Translations under genes and position numbers: made by a program
The notes under the pieces: model-generated
The model's input: only the letters and a program-made list of their open reading frames with translations
Databases searched by the model: none
What the model was told of the DNA's origin: nothing
Assembly (NCBI RefSeq): GCF_039544005.1
Contig: NZ_BAABKV010000001.1
Coordinates: forward strand, 1,240,001 to 1,304,000
DNA: 64,000 bases
Direction of reading: 5' to 3'
Source of the DNA: Kitasatospora paranensis
Lineage (GTDB): Bacteria; Actinomycetota; Actinomycetes; Streptomycetales; Streptomycetaceae
In this document: positions 16,712 through 26,003 of the stretch, one piece after another
Layout: each line of letters opens with the position of its first letter
Numbering within the stretch: the first letter of the stretch is position 1

Positions 16712-17392
16712 GTGAGCGAGCACACCGAGAGCACCACCGCCGATCCCCCGGCGCCGCCGACGGACCGGCCGGGCTGGTGGCTGGTCATGCCGGTGAAGCC
16801 GCTCGAACAGGCGAAGTCCCGGCTGGCCGCCTTCGCCGGGGCGCACCGGCCCCGGCTCGCGCTCGCGTTCGCCCTCGACACGGCGGCGGCCGCACTGGCC
16901 GCGCCCGGCGTCGCCCGCCTGCTCGCGGTGACCCGGGACGCCGAGGCCGGCGCCCTGCTCGCCGCGCTGGGTGCCGTCGTGGTGGCGGACGAGCCGGGCA
17001 CCGGGCTGAACGCGGCGCTGGCGCACGGGGCCGCCCGCGCGGCCGGCCTCGCGCCGCACGCACCGGTCGCCACCCTCTCCGCGGACCTGCCCGCGCTGCG
17101 GCCCGACGAGCTGGCCCGGGTGCTGTCCGCCGCCCGACCGCTCGGGCGGGCGTTCCTCGCGGACGCCCCGGGGCTCGGCACCACGCTGCTGGCCTGCCCG
17201 CCCGGCGGCGCCCTCCGGCCGGCGTTCGGCCCGGGTTCCCGTGTCCGGCACGCGGCGGGCGGCGCCCGGGAGCTCCTCCTCGACCGGGTGCCCTCCGTCC
17301 GCCGGGACGTCGACACCGGCGCCGATCTGCAGGAGGCGCTCGCCCTCGGCGTCGGCCCGCACACCGCGGCCGCGAGCGCCGCCCTGGTCTGA
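16712..17392 (+). CDS. cofC: 2-phospho-L-lactate guanylyltransferase (CofC), coenzyme F420 biosynthesis
   Basis: A 226-residue nucleotidyltransferase with WWLVMPVKPLEQAKSRLA at the N-terminus (the P-V-K-x-x-x-x-A-K-S-R-L signature), ATLSADLPALRPDEL (metal-binding D-x-P), and TTLLACPPGGALRPAFGPGSRVRH. CofC makes the GDP/GTP-activated phospholactate or phosphoenolpyruvate precursor of F420. GTG 16712 is 6 nt after a GAGAAT -10-like box (leaderless); the GTG at 16709 is also in frame. No other F420 genes nearby. Confidence 0.88.
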   Translation: MSEHTESTTADPPAPPTDRPGWWLVMPVKPLEQAKSRLAAFAGAHRPRLALAFALDTAAAALAAPGVARLLAVTRDAEAGALLAALGAVVVADEPGTGLNAALAHGAARAAGLAPHAPVATLSADLPALRPDELARVLSAARPLGRAFLADAPGLGTTLLACPPGGALRPAFGPGSRVRHAAGGARELLLDRVPSVRRDVDTGADLQEALALGVGPHTAAASAALV

Positions 17393-17475
17393 CCCCGACC
17401 GGCCCCGCCCCCGCCCGACCCGGCTCCGACCGGCCCCGCGCAACCGGACTGCGTCCGACCCGACCCGGGCCCCGG

Positions 17476-19947
17476 TCATGCCGAGGGCAGGGACTGCTCC
17501 GCCCAGATGGTCTTGCCGTGCGGGGTCTGCCGGGTGCCCCAGGCGTGGGTGAGCTGGGCGACCAGCAGCAGTCCGCGGCCGCCCTCGTCGAAGGTCCGGG
17601 CCCGGCGCAGGTGGGGCACGGTGCTGCTGGCGTCGGAGACTTCGCAGATCAGCGTGGCGTCGTTGATCAGGCGGAGCTGGATGGGCGGCCGGCCGTAGCG
17701 GATGGCGTTGGTGACGAGCTCGCTGACCACCAGCTCGGTCACGAAGGCGGCCTCGTGGAGCCCCCAGGCCGCAAGTTGCTCGATGGCGATCCTGCGCGTC
17801 TCCGCGACCAGCGCCGGGTCGGGCGGAACCTCCCAGGTGGCGACCTGGGAGGCGTCGAGGGCCCGGGTGCGGGCGAGCACGAGGGCGACATCGTCCGCGG
17901 CCGGTGCACCGGTCAGGAGGGAACCGAGGATGTCGTCGCAGGTCTGCTCCAGGGAGGGGCCGGCACCGAGCAGGACGCGGCGCAGCCGGCCGAGGCCGAC
18001 GTCGACGTCATGGTCGGCGGACTCGACCAGGCCGTCCGTGAACAGCGCGATCAGGCTGCCCTCGGGCAGGTCGAGTTCGGCGGACTCGAAGGGCAGCCCG
18101 CCGAGGCCGAGCGGCGGTCCGGCCGGGAGTTCGGGGAACTCCACGCCGCCGTCGGGGTGCACGACGGCGGGCCCGGGATGGCCGGCGCGGGCGACGGTGC
18201 AGCGCCGGGCGACGGGGTCGTAGACGGCGTACAGGCAGGTGGCGCCGATGTCGCCGCCGTCCTGGCCGTCGGGGTTCGGGTCGCCGTCCTGCGCCTCGCC
18301 CTCCCGGTCGAGCCGCAGCACCAGGTCGTCGAGGTGGGTGAGCAGTTCGTCGGGCGGCATGTCGATGTCGGCGAGGGTGCGGACGGCCGTCCGCAGCCGG
18401 CCCATGGTGGCGGAGGCCTGGATGCCGTGGCCGACGACATCGCCGACCACGAGCGCGACCCGGGCGCCGGAGAGCGGGATCACGTCGAACCAGTCGCCGC
18501 CGACGCCGGCCCGCGGACCGGCCGGGAGGTAGCGGGAGGCGATCTCGACCGCGGCCTGCCGCGGCGCGCGCTGCGGCAGCATGCTGCGCTGGAGCGCGAG
18601 AGCGGTGTTGCGTTCGTAGGTGTAGCGGCGGGCGTTGTCGACGCAGAGCGCGGCCCGCGCGGTGATCTCCTCGGCGAGCAGCAGGTCGTCGGCGTCGAAC
18701 ACGTCGGCGGTGCGGTGCCGCACGAGCAGCGTGAGTCCGAGCGTGTTACCGCGGGCGAGCAACGGCGCCACGATGAACGAGTGGATGCCGAAGGCGGCGA
18801 CCCCGGCGGCCCGGACGGGGTCCTCGGCCAGCCAGCGGCGAATGTCGGGGTCGTCGATGCGGTGCCGCGAGGGCCGTCCGCTGGCGAGGGCGCGGGCGAG
18901 CGGGGAGTCGTCCGCGAAGTGGTCGGTGCTGCCCGGCTCCACTGTCGACTCGGGGCAGCCGTCCAGCACGGACTGCTGGGCGGCGCGGCGGAACACGGCC
19001 TGTCCGGTGAGGGGCTCCGGGGGCCGCCCGGTGCCGTCCGAGCCGGTGCCGCGGTCGAAGACGGCGGTGCCCTGGAAGACGGAGTCGAGCAGGTCGACGC
19101 TGGCGAAGTCGGCGAAGTGCTCGGTCGCGACGTCGGCCAGCTCCTGGGCGGTGCCGGCCACGTCCAGGGTGCTGCCGATCCGTACGGCGGCGGCGTTGAC
19201 GACGGCGAGGCGCTGGCGGGCCCGGTGCTGTTCGGTGATGTCGAGGCCGCCGACGGAGACACCCCTGACCCGGCCGTCGGGGTCCTTGAGCGGGTACAGC
19301 ACGGTGGCCCAGGCATGCGGGCGGGGGTCGTCGGGCACCCGGACGAAGCTCTCCTCCCGGACGGTCTCGCCGGTGTCCAGCACCTGGCGCATGAGCCGCT
19401 CCAGCCGGCCGTGCGGCAGACCGGGGTACATCCGGACGATGGTGCTCATCGGCAGCCCGAGCACGGCCTCCTCCTCGGCCGCCATGATCCGCAGCACCTC
19501 GTGGTTGGCGCCGACCAGCCGGATGTCGCGGTCGTAGACGGCGACGGCGATCGGGAGCTGGGCGAACGCCCAGGCGCCGAGGTCGCCGGACCTGTCGGAA
19601 GGCGCGGGCGGGTCGGCGGCCAGCACCCAGGACACGGTGCCGTGCGCGCCGTGCAGCGGCGTCGCCCGGACGTGGGCCTCGCGGGTCCGCCCGTCGCGGT
19701 GGCGCAGGGCCAGCCGCCCCTGCCACTCCTCGCGCCGGGCGAGCCCGCGCAGGGCCGCGGGCGGGGGCGGCGCGGCCAGCAGGGACGCGGCGGGCAGGCC
19801 GACGGCCTCGTCCGCGCGGCGGCCGAGCAGCTGCCGCGCTCCGGCGGACCACGCGGTGAGGACCCACCCGGCGTCGGCGACCGCCGTCGCGGTGCCGGGC
19901 GGAGGGCCGGGACCGCCGGTCCCGGGTGAGACGCCTGTCCGGTCCAT
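17476..19947 (-). CDS. PAS-PAS-GAF-PP2C (SpoIIE)-HATPase serine phosphatase / anti-sigma kinase
   Basis: 823 residues. Domains: PAS about 18-100, PAS about 120-240 (FAQLPIAVAVYDRDIRLVGAN ... GGLDITEQ), GAF about 250-410, PP2C SpoIIE about 430-665 (GVGGDWFDVIPL, VVGDVVGHGIQAS, ALFTDGLVES), and a C-terminal RsbW-like GHKL ATPase about 690-815 (VSELVTNAIRYG, DEGGRGLLLV). Such proteins dephosphorylate anti-anti-sigma factors and phosphorylate or sequester partners in stress and development control. No membrane helix. Start ATG 19947 by PAS homology. No frame break despite its length. Confidence 0.9.
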   Translation of the reverse strand: MDRTGVSPGTGGPGPPPGTATAVADAGWVLTAWSAGARQLLGRRADEAVGLPAASLLAAPPPPAALRGLARREEWQGRLALRHRDGRTREAHVRATPLHGAHGTVSWVLAADPPAPSDRSGDLGAWAFAQLPIAVAVYDRDIRLVGANHEVLRIMAAEEEAVLGLPMSTIVRMYPGLPHGRLERLMRQVLDTGETVREESFVRVPDDPRPHAWATVLYPLKDPDGRVRGVSVGGLDITEQHRARQRLAVVNAAAVRIGSTLDVAGTAQELADVATEHFADFASVDLLDSVFQGTAVFDRGTGSDGTGRPPEPLTGQAVFRRAAQQSVLDGCPESTVEPGSTDHFADDSPLARALASGRPSRHRIDDPDIRRWLAEDPVRAAGVAAFGIHSFIVAPLLARGNTLGLTLLVRHRTADVFDADDLLLAEEITARAALCVDNARRYTYERNTALALQRSMLPQRAPRQAAVEIASRYLPAGPRAGVGGDWFDVIPLSGARVALVVGDVVGHGIQASATMGRLRTAVRTLADIDMPPDELLTHLDDLVLRLDREGEAQDGDPNPDGQDGGDIGATCLYAVYDPVARRCTVARAGHPGPAVVHPDGGVEFPELPAGPPLGLGGLPFESAELDLPEGSLIALFTDGLVESADHDVDVGLGRLRRVLLGAGPSLEQTCDDILGSLLTGAPAADDVALVLARTRALDASQVATWEVPPDPALVAETRRIAIEQLAAWGLHEAAFVTELVVSELVTNAIRYGRPPIQLRLINDATLICEVSDASSTVPHLRRARTFDEGGRGLLLVAQLTHAWGTRQTPHGKTIWAEQSLPSA

Positions 19948-20190
19948 CACTGCTCTTCTCGGTGGCGCCCGGGCCGCGGCCCTGCCTGTCGTCACCCGGG
20001 CTGCGGCCTTCGGCGTGCACCCTCCAGCATGGCTCCGGGTGCACGACGGCTCAACCGAGACCGTGTACGGAACGTGTGCGACCGGTGACCGCCCTCTGTA
20101 CGCGGGCCGCCCGGCGTGATGACATGTACTCGCCAAGTTGCCCCGGCCGGCCGGTCCGGCCGGGCCCGTGCACGATCGGAAGGACAAGCC

Positions 20191-20844
20191 GTGACCGTCC
20201 GCATGCTCGTCGCCGCCGGCGCCGCCGCCGTCTCGCTCTTCGGCACCACCACCCCCGCCGCCGCCGCACCCGGCTGGACGACCCCGCCGCCGCCCGACAA
20301 GATCGTCATCAGCGTGGCCACCGTCAACGGATCGGGCTGCCCCGCAGGCACGGCCGCCGTCGCGGTCTCGCCCGACAACACCGCCTTCACCGTCACGTAC
20401 AGCAACTACCTCGCCCAGGTCGGCGTCGGCTCCAAGCCGACCGACTTCCGCAAGAACTGTCAGCTCAACCTGGACGTGCACGTCCCGCAGGGCTTCACCT
20501 ACGCGATCGCCTCTGCCGACTACCGCGGCTTCGCCCATCTGGAGGCGGGCGCCACCGGCCTCCAGAAGGCCACCTACTACTTCCAGGGACAGCCGCAGAC
20601 CACCGCACTCGACCACCGCTTCGCCGGCCCGCTCGACGACAGCTGGCAGGCCACCGACACCGTCGCCGTCGCGGCCCTCGTCTACGCACCCTGCGGCGAG
20701 CTGCGCAACTTCAACATCAACACCGAACTGCGGGTCGGCGCCGGCTCCTCCGACCCCGGCCACACCACCAGCTTCATGACGATGGACTCCACCGACGGCG
20801 ACATCAACACCGTCTACCACCTGGCCTGGAAGCACTGCCCCTGA
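20191..20844 (+). CDS. Secreted DUF4360-type protein
   Basis: 217 residues: a Sec signal (MLVAAGAAAVSLFGTTTPAAAA), then a beta-rich domain with VNGSGCPAGTAAVAVSPDN, FTVTYSNYLAQVGVG, FRKNCQLNLDVHVPQGF and a final CP. Four or five cysteines suggest disulfides. This is the DUF4360 pattern of small secreted streptomycete and fungal-like proteins of unknown function. The GTG start has GGAAGGA 7 nt upstream. Stands alone, followed by a long inverted repeat. Confidence 0.8.
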   Translation: MTVRMLVAAGAAAVSLFGTTTPAAAAPGWTTPPPPDKIVISVATVNGSGCPAGTAAVAVSPDNTAFTVTYSNYLAQVGVGSKPTDFRKNCQLNLDVHVPQGFTYAIASADYRGFAHLEAGATGLQKATYYFQGQPQTTALDHRFAGPLDDSWQATDTVAVAALVYAPCGELRNFNINTELRVGAGSSDPGHTTSFMTMDSTDGDINTVYHLAWKHCP

Positions 20845-20884
20845 CCCGTCCGAGGACGGGAGCCGGCCTCCGTCCCGGTGACCC

Positions 20885-20926
20885 GACTCGGAGATTCGCC
20901 GACGGTAGGCGGGGAATCTCCGACTC
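20885..20926. repeat. 13-bp inverted repeat (terminator or operator)
   Basis: GACTCGGAGATTC (20885-20897) pairs with GAATCTCCGACTC (20914-20926), one mismatch, around 16 nt that themselves contain GCC/GGC. It lies 40 nt after the DUF4360 stop and ends 8 nt before a TAGCAT -10-like box at 20934-20939. It could terminate the upstream gene, or be an operator covering the -35 region of the next promoter. Confidence 0.55.
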
Positions 20927-20946
20927 AGGTCACTAGCATCCTTGCC

Positions 20947-21018
20947 ATGCCCACTCGGAACCCGTCCGCCGCACACCTCGCCGTCCCGGCGCCGGACCGC
21001 AGCGCCGACACGACGTGA
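20947..21018 (+). CDS. Short upstream ORF coupled to the amidohydrolase
   Basis: 23 codons from ATG 20947 (7 nt after TAGCAT, so probably leaderless), starting MPTRNPSAAHLAV and ending at a TGA that overlaps the GTG of the amidohydrolase (GTGA). The amidohydrolase lacks an obvious ribosome site, so re-initiation after this ORF would explain its translation. No homology recognised; the coding nature is inferred from position. Confidence 0.4.
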   Translation: MPTRNPSAAHLAVPAPDRSADTT

Positions 21019-22501
21019 CCCGGCTGCTGCTGCGCGGCGCCGAGGTCGGCGGGGAGCTCGTCGACGTGCGGATCGCCGACGGCCGGGTGGCCGAACTCGG
21101 CCGGGCGCTGCCCCGGCTGGACGCCTCGGAGCAGGTGATCGCCGCACGCGGCGGCGCCCTGCTGCCCGGGCTGACCGACCATCATCTGCACCTGGCCGCA
21201 GCGGCCGCCGACCTGACCGCCGTGGTGTGCTCCCCGTCTGCCGCGCGGGACGCCGACGAGCTCGCCGCGGCGCTCCTCCAGGCCCCGCGCGACGACCGGG
21301 GCTGGATCCGCGGGGTCCGCTACCACGCCTCCGTCGCAGGCGAGTTGAATGCTACGCGGCTGGACGGGCTGCGCTCCGACGCCCCCGTCCTGCTCCGCTA
21401 CGGCAGCGGGGCGCGGTGGGCTCTGAACACCCGCGCCGCCACTGCCCTCCGGCTCGCGGACGCCGACCACCCCGGCATCGAGCGCGGCGCCGACGGCCGG
21501 CCGACCGGGCGACTGCACCAGGCCGACGCGTGGCTGTCCGAGCGGCTGGGCGCGCGACCTCTGACGGCGGGGGCCGCCGCACCGGGCGGGCCGCCGCTCG
21601 CCGAGCTCGGCCGCCGACTGGCCGACCACGGCATCACCGCGGTGACCGACGCCGAACCGCGGCTCGACACCCGCGCCGTGGACGCCGTCGCCCGGGCCGC
21701 AGCCTGCGGCGACCTGCCGCAACGGGTCCGCCTCCTCGGCGCACCGCTGGACGTCGCCCTCCCGCCGGACGGCCCGACCGCCGGCCCCTGGCGGATCGCC
21801 CTGGGCGATCCCGGCCCGCACGCCGTCGACGACCTGGCCGAGGAGATCGCCGCCGCCCACCGCACCGGACGGCCGGTGGCGGCGCGCTGCACGAGCCGGG
21901 AGGATCTCCGCCTGCTGTTCGCCGCCCTCGACCGGGCCGGCAGCACGCCCGGGGACCGGATCGAGCACGCCGCCGTGGTGCCGGCCGGCGCCGTGCCGGA
22001 GATCCGCCGACGTGGCCTGCACATGGTGGCCCGTCCGGGGCTGCTGGCCGACCGCGGGGACGACACCGGGCCCGGCGACACCACCGCAGACCCGACCACC
22101 GACCCGACCACCACCGACCAGACCGCCGACCCCGCGGACCGCCACCGCGCTGCCTCCCTGATCGCGGCGGGCGTGCCGCTGGGACTCTCCAGCGACGCCC
22201 CGTACGGGCCGCTGGACCCGTGGGCGGTGATGCGGGCGGCGATGCTGCGCCTCACCCCGGCGGGGGAGGTGGCGGGCCGCAGCGAACGGCTGACCGCGGC
22301 GCAGGCCCTGGCCGGCTACCTCTCCCCGCGCACGCGCCGGGCGGGCGGATCGGCCGGGTGCGGGCCGGCGCCGTCGCCGACCTGGTCCTGCTGGGCGCAC
22401 CGGCCGGCGAGGCCATCCGGCGGCTGGACACCGGGCTCGTCCGGCTGGTGCTGATCGGCGGCCGCCCGGTGGGCGGCTCGGACCACCGCCGACTCGGATA
22501 G
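21015..22501 (+). CDS. Amidohydrolase family protein (YtcJ-like); one frame break
   Basis: About 495 residues after repair. Seen: LLLRGAEVGGELVDVRIADGRV (composite beta domain), LLPGLTDHHLHL (metal-binding His pair), DRIEHAAVVP, LSSDAPYGPLDPW and, after the break, GGRIGRVRAGAVADLVLLGAP, the returning beta domain. This is the YtcJ-like deacylase/amidohydrolase pattern. The break is in the C4 run 22324-22327; one extra C gives YLSPAHAPGGRIG. Substrate unknown. The region around residues 350-370 is Thr/Asp-rich and disordered. Confidence 0.8.
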
Positions 22502-22551
22502 CCACCGCTGCGGATGGCGACCGGTGCGGACAACTCCCCTACGGCCCGCCG

Positions 22552-23580
22552 CTACGGGCGCAGTTCCACCGCGAGGTGCGCGGACAGCGCACGAAGGAAG
22601 TCCGGCGCGTCGAAGACCTCGCCCGCGGAGGCGACGCCGACCGCCCTCGTCCGCCCCGTGAGGATGCGGTCGACCGCCTCCACCACCAGCGGCGCCGTGA
22701 CGGCATAGATGTCCTGGCCGCTGGCCACCGCGCGGCGTTCGGTGCCGCCGGAGCGCACGACGGCGTCGACGAGGAAGGTCTGCGCGGAGCGCCCGAGCGC
22801 GTCGACCGCGACCGGCGTCGGTGTGTCCGGGGCCGACACCTGCCCGGCCGCCTCGACCGTCATGGCGGTACGCACCTCCGGGATGGCCAGGTGGCTGGGG
22901 ATGGTGACCACGTCCGCCATGGTGAACTCGCCGACGACGGACCGGGATCCCATCGGTTCGGGGAAGGCCCACTCCTGGATCGGCGGGGTGTCGTGGCGGT
23001 ACTCCAGCCGCCCCTCGGTGAACACGACGCGCCCGCCGCCCCGCCGCTCCCGGGAGACCGCACCGGCGCTGCGCGTCCCGGCGGTGGGGTGCCAACTGCT
23101 CAGCCCGTACGCGACATGCGCTTCGTCGGCCGCCGTCCAGTCGCCCATGGCCGCGGTGACCAGCAGGTCCCCGAGCCCGCCGTAGAAGGCCATCGCCGGG
23201 ACGATCAACGCCCCCGCGGCGCGGGCGCGGTCGGCGAAGTGCGCGAAGGTGTCGGCGTTGGCCTCGATCTCGGCCGCCACGTCCACGTACGGGATGCCGG
23301 CCCGCAGCGCCGCCTCGATCACCGGGGCGGCCGTCGTGGCGAACGGCCCGGCGCAGTTGACCACGGCGGCCGCACCGGCCAGCGCACGGTCCAGCGAGGC
23401 CGGGTCGTCGACCGACGCCGGACGGGCCTCGAACCCGGTGTCGGCGGCCAGTTCACGCAGCCGGTCGGCGTCGCGTCCGGAGAGGAGCGGGACGAACCCG
23501 CGCTCCCGCAGCTCCGCCACCACGAAGCGCCCGGTGTGCCCGTACGCGCCGTACACCGCCACCGTGAGTCCTGATCCCAT
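22552..23580 (-). CDS. Saccharopine dehydrogenase-like NAD(P)-binding protein
   Basis: 342 residues. Rossmann start VAVYGAYGHTGRFVVAELRERG, VVNCAGPF near 75, then YVDVAAEIEANADTFAHFADRARAAG and VPAMAFYGGLGDLLV, as in actinobacterial 'trans-acting enoyl reductase / saccharopine dehydrogenase NADP-binding' proteins. ATG 23580 is chosen because the longer frame adds 42 residues without homology. Divergent from the AraC gene, so likely its target; biological substrate unknown. Confidence 0.82.
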   Translation of the reverse strand: MGSGLTVAVYGAYGHTGRFVVAELRERGFVPLLSGRDADRLRELAADTGFEARPASVDDPASLDRALAGAAAVVNCAGPFATTAAPVIEAALRAGIPYVDVAAEIEANADTFAHFADRARAAGALIVPAMAFYGGLGDLLVTAAMGDWTAADEAHVAYGLSSWHPTAGTRSAGAVSRERRGGGRVVFTEGRLEYRHDTPPIQEWAFPEPMGSRSVVGEFTMADVVTIPSHLAIPEVRTAMTVEAAGQVSAPDTPTPVAVDALGRSAQTFLVDAVVRSGGTERRAVASGQDIYAVTAPLVVEAVDRILTGRTRAVGVASAGEVFDAPDFLRALSAHLAVELRP

Positions 23581-23656
23581 GGGTCTCTCCCCTGCACTCG
23601 AACGACCGTCCCGCGCTGTTACGGACATCCTGTCGGCGGCCTGCACCCTGCACGAG

Positions 23657-23691
23657 TGTCCGGAACGCCAGGACTCGTACACTTCCGGACA
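23657..23691 (+). promoter_or_regulatory. Leaderless promoter flanked by inverted repeat (candidate autoregulatory site)
   Basis: TGTCCGGAA (23657-23665) and TTCCGGACA (23683-23691) form perfect 9-bp arms 17 nt apart. Between and overlapping them is a TACACT -10 box (23678-23683) 7 nt before the AraC ATG at 23691. The divergent saccharopine-dehydrogenase-like gene starts 76 nt away. Confidence 0.5.
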
Positions 23692-24679
23692 TGGGCACTG
23701 TCGCACTGGCCGTCACCGACGGCATGCTGCACTTCGAACTGTCCCTGGCGTACGAGGTGTTCGGGGCCGACCTCACCGCCGTGGCGGACCCGTGGTACCG
23801 CGTCTCCGTCTGCGGGCCGGAAGCCGTACGGGTGGGCCGGTTCCGGCTGGAGCCCGACCACGGCCTCGACCGGCTCCAGGACGCCGACACCGTGATCGTC
23901 CCGGGCTGGGCCGACATCGACGTGGAGCCGCCCGGCGACCTGGTCGACGCCGTCCGCGCGGCCCACGAGGCCGGCGCACGGGTGGCATCGCTCTGCACCG
24001 GCGCGTTCGTCCTGGCCGCCGCCGGCCTGCTGGACGGGCGGCGGGCGACCACGCACTGGGCGCACACCCGGGCCCTGGCCGAGCGCCACCCCGGGTGACG
24101 GTCGACCCCGACGTCCTCTACGTGGACAACGGCCGTGTGCTCACCTCCGCCGGCAAGGCCGCCGCAATGGACCTCTGCCTGCACCTCGTCCGCCTCGACC
24201 ACGGCTCGTCGGTCGCCAACACGGTCGCCCGGCGGCTGGTCGTGCCGCCCCACCGGGACGGCGGCCAGGCCCAGTTCGTCACCACCCCCGTCCCCACTCC
24301 GGGCAACCACCCGCTCGCCGAGCTCCTCCCGTGGGTGATCGAACGCCTCGACCACCCGCTGACCGTGGAGGACCTGGCCCGGCAGGCCCGGATGAGCTCG
24401 CGTCACCTCGGCCGCCACTTCAGATCGGTGGCCGGCACCACACCGCTGCAGTGGCTGCTCACGCAACGGATCCGGCACGCACAGGAGTTGCTGGAGACCA
24501 CCGACGACAGCATCGAATCCGTCGCGGCAGCCACCGGCATGGGCACCGCCACCACACTGCGCCGGCACTTCAACCGCACGGTCGGCGTGCCCCCGGACAC
24601 CTACCGCCGCACCTTCCGCGCGCGGACCCGCGGCGGCCCGGACGACAACGGACACCGGCTGCGACACTCCGGGACCTGA
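23691..24679 (+). CDS. GlxA-type AraC-family regulator with DJ-1/PfpI domain; one frame break
   Basis: About 329 residues after repair. N-terminal DJ-1/PfpI domain (VALAVTDGMLHFELSLAYEVFG; VIVPGWADID; RVASLCTGAFVLAAAGLLDGRRATTHW) about 1-170, then two AraC HTH motifs (LTVEDLARQARMSSRHLGRHFR and DSIESVAAATGMGTATTLRRHFN) about 230-310. Break in the C4 run 24089-24092: one more C turns HPG-stop into HPRVTVDPDVLYVDNG. Start ATG is leaderless. Probably regulates the divergent gene in response to an unknown signal. Confidence 0.85.
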
Positions 24680-24733
24680 CGGCCCGGAACCCCGTCGCCC
24701 CCGTCGCCCCGACGGATCGTCACTTCCACTACC

Positions 24734-24757
24734 GCCACTGCCTCATGGAGGCGTGGC
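24734..24757. terminator. Bidirectional hairpin between convergent regulators
   Basis: GCCACTGCCTC (24734-24744), loop ATG, GAGGCGTGGC (24748-24757): a 10-bp stem with one bulged T, between the AraC and LacI genes. Confidence 0.6.
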
Positions 24758-24800
24758 AGCAGGACCACCGGGCCGGCCGGGGCGGCCGGCACCAGCGGAG

Positions 24801-25853
24801 TCAGTCGTGGGGCGGCGGTGCCGTGCTGGCCCGCAGCACGACCTCGGCCGGCAACGGCACGGCGATCCGTCCGGCGCCCCCTCCGGCCGGCTGCGGCTCA
24901 CCCGCGGCGAGGGCCAACCGCACCGCCTCGGCGCCGAGTCGGGCCAGCGGAATGCGGACGGTGCTGAGCGGCGGCGCCAGGTCGGCCGCCAGCGGGATGT
25001 CGTCGAAGCCCGCGACGGAGATCCGGCCGGGCACCGCGACGCCGCGGTCCCGCAGTTCGGCGAGGACGCCCGCCGCACAGATGTCGGACAGCGCGACCAC
25101 GGCGGTCGGCCAGGACTCGGGCCCACCGGCGGCCAGGATCCGCCCGATCGCGGCCCGGCCGCCCGCGTGGCTGAACTCGGTGCGTTCGACGAGCGCGGCG
25201 GCCGGGTCGAGACCGGCCGCGGCCAGCGCGTCCAGCACCCCGCCGAGCCGCTCGGCCGGCACTCTCAGCCGTTCCGGCCCGGTCACCACGGCGATCCTGC
25301 GGTGCCCGAGGGCGATCAGCGCACCGGTCAACCCGGCCGCGCCACTGCGGTTCGCGGGCAGCACGGTGTCGTAGCCGGGGCCGTGATCGGTGATCGCGGC
25401 GACGGCGCCGCCCTGCTCGCGGTAGGCGTCCAGGGCCCGGTCGATCCGGCGGACGGCGTCGGGGTCGGTGTAGCCGGAGCCGGCCAGCACGATGGCCCGG
25501 ACGCGCTGGCCGTGCAGCATCCGGATGGCGCCCAGTTCGGTCTCCGGGTCCGCGTCGGTGCTGGCGACCAGGCTCAGCAGGCCGGCCTCGGAGGCCGCGT
25601 CCCAGACACCGCGGGCGATGGCGCCGAAGTACGGGTCGGCCACGTCGTGCAGCAGCACCCCGACGGTCGCCCCGGACGCCTTGGCCAGCGCCTGGGCGGG
25701 GGCGTTCGTGAGGTAGCCGAGGGTCTCCGCGCTCGCCCGGACCTTCTCGGACAGCGCTTCGGTGACCGTACGCGCGGACCCGTTGAGCACCCGGGACGCC
25801 GTGGCCAGCGACACGCCGGCATGGCGCGCGACATCGCCGAGGGTCACCGCCAT
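24801..25853 (-). CDS. LacI-family transcriptional repressor
   Basis: 350 residues: HTH VTLGDVARHAGVSLATASRVLNG at the N-terminus, hinge helix APAQALAKASGATVGVLL, then the periplasmic-binding-protein-like sensor domain with VADPYFGAIARGVWDAAS, ISVAGFDDIPLAADLAPPLSTVR and a terminal VVLRAST. Start ATG 25853 has an AGGAG ribosome site. Divergent from the Gfo/Idh operon and almost certainly its repressor through the palindrome at 25947-25970; the inducer is presumably a sugar or sugar acid from that pathway. Confidence 0.92.
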   Translation of the reverse strand: MAVTLGDVARHAGVSLATASRVLNGSARTVTEALSEKVRASAETLGYLTNAPAQALAKASGATVGVLLHDVADPYFGAIARGVWDAASEAGLLSLVASTDADPETELGAIRMLHGQRVRAIVLAGSGYTDPDAVRRIDRALDAYREQGGAVAAITDHGPGYDTVLPANRSGAAGLTGALIALGHRRIAVVTGPERLRVPAERLGGVLDALAAAGLDPAAALVERTEFSHAGGRAAIGRILAAGGPESWPTAVVALSDICAAGVLAELRDRGVAVPGRISVAGFDDIPLAADLAPPLSTVRIPLARLGAEAVRLALAAGEPQPAGGGAGRIAVPLPAEVVLRASTAPPPHD

Positions 25854-25914
25854 GTCTCCTCCGCCCGCCCGTGATCGTCCTGCCGGTCAGCGTACCGCCC
25901 GCCTCCCGCGGCCC

Positions 25915-25970
25915 TTGACCGGCAGCCTCCGGGCACCCTAGCCTCGGCGATGGAAAGCGCTTTCCATCGC
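25915..25970 (+). promoter_or_regulatory. Promoter plus 24-bp perfect LacI-type operator
   Basis: TTGACC (25915-25920), 18-nt spacer, TAGCCT (25939-25944), then GCGATGGAAAGC (25947-25958) and its exact reverse complement (25959-25970). The core TGGAAAGCGCTTTCCA is the LacI/GalR consensus type with the central CG. It covers the expected start site, the classic place for repression. Confidence 0.85.
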
Positions 25971-26003
25971 TCTCCGATACCCCCACTCCCCAGGAGGAGA
26001 CCG

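Noticed and set aside
17393..17475. Terminator between cofC and the phosphatase gene
   Set aside because: The stretch has short repeated GACCGGCCCCG words but no stem longer than a few pairs.
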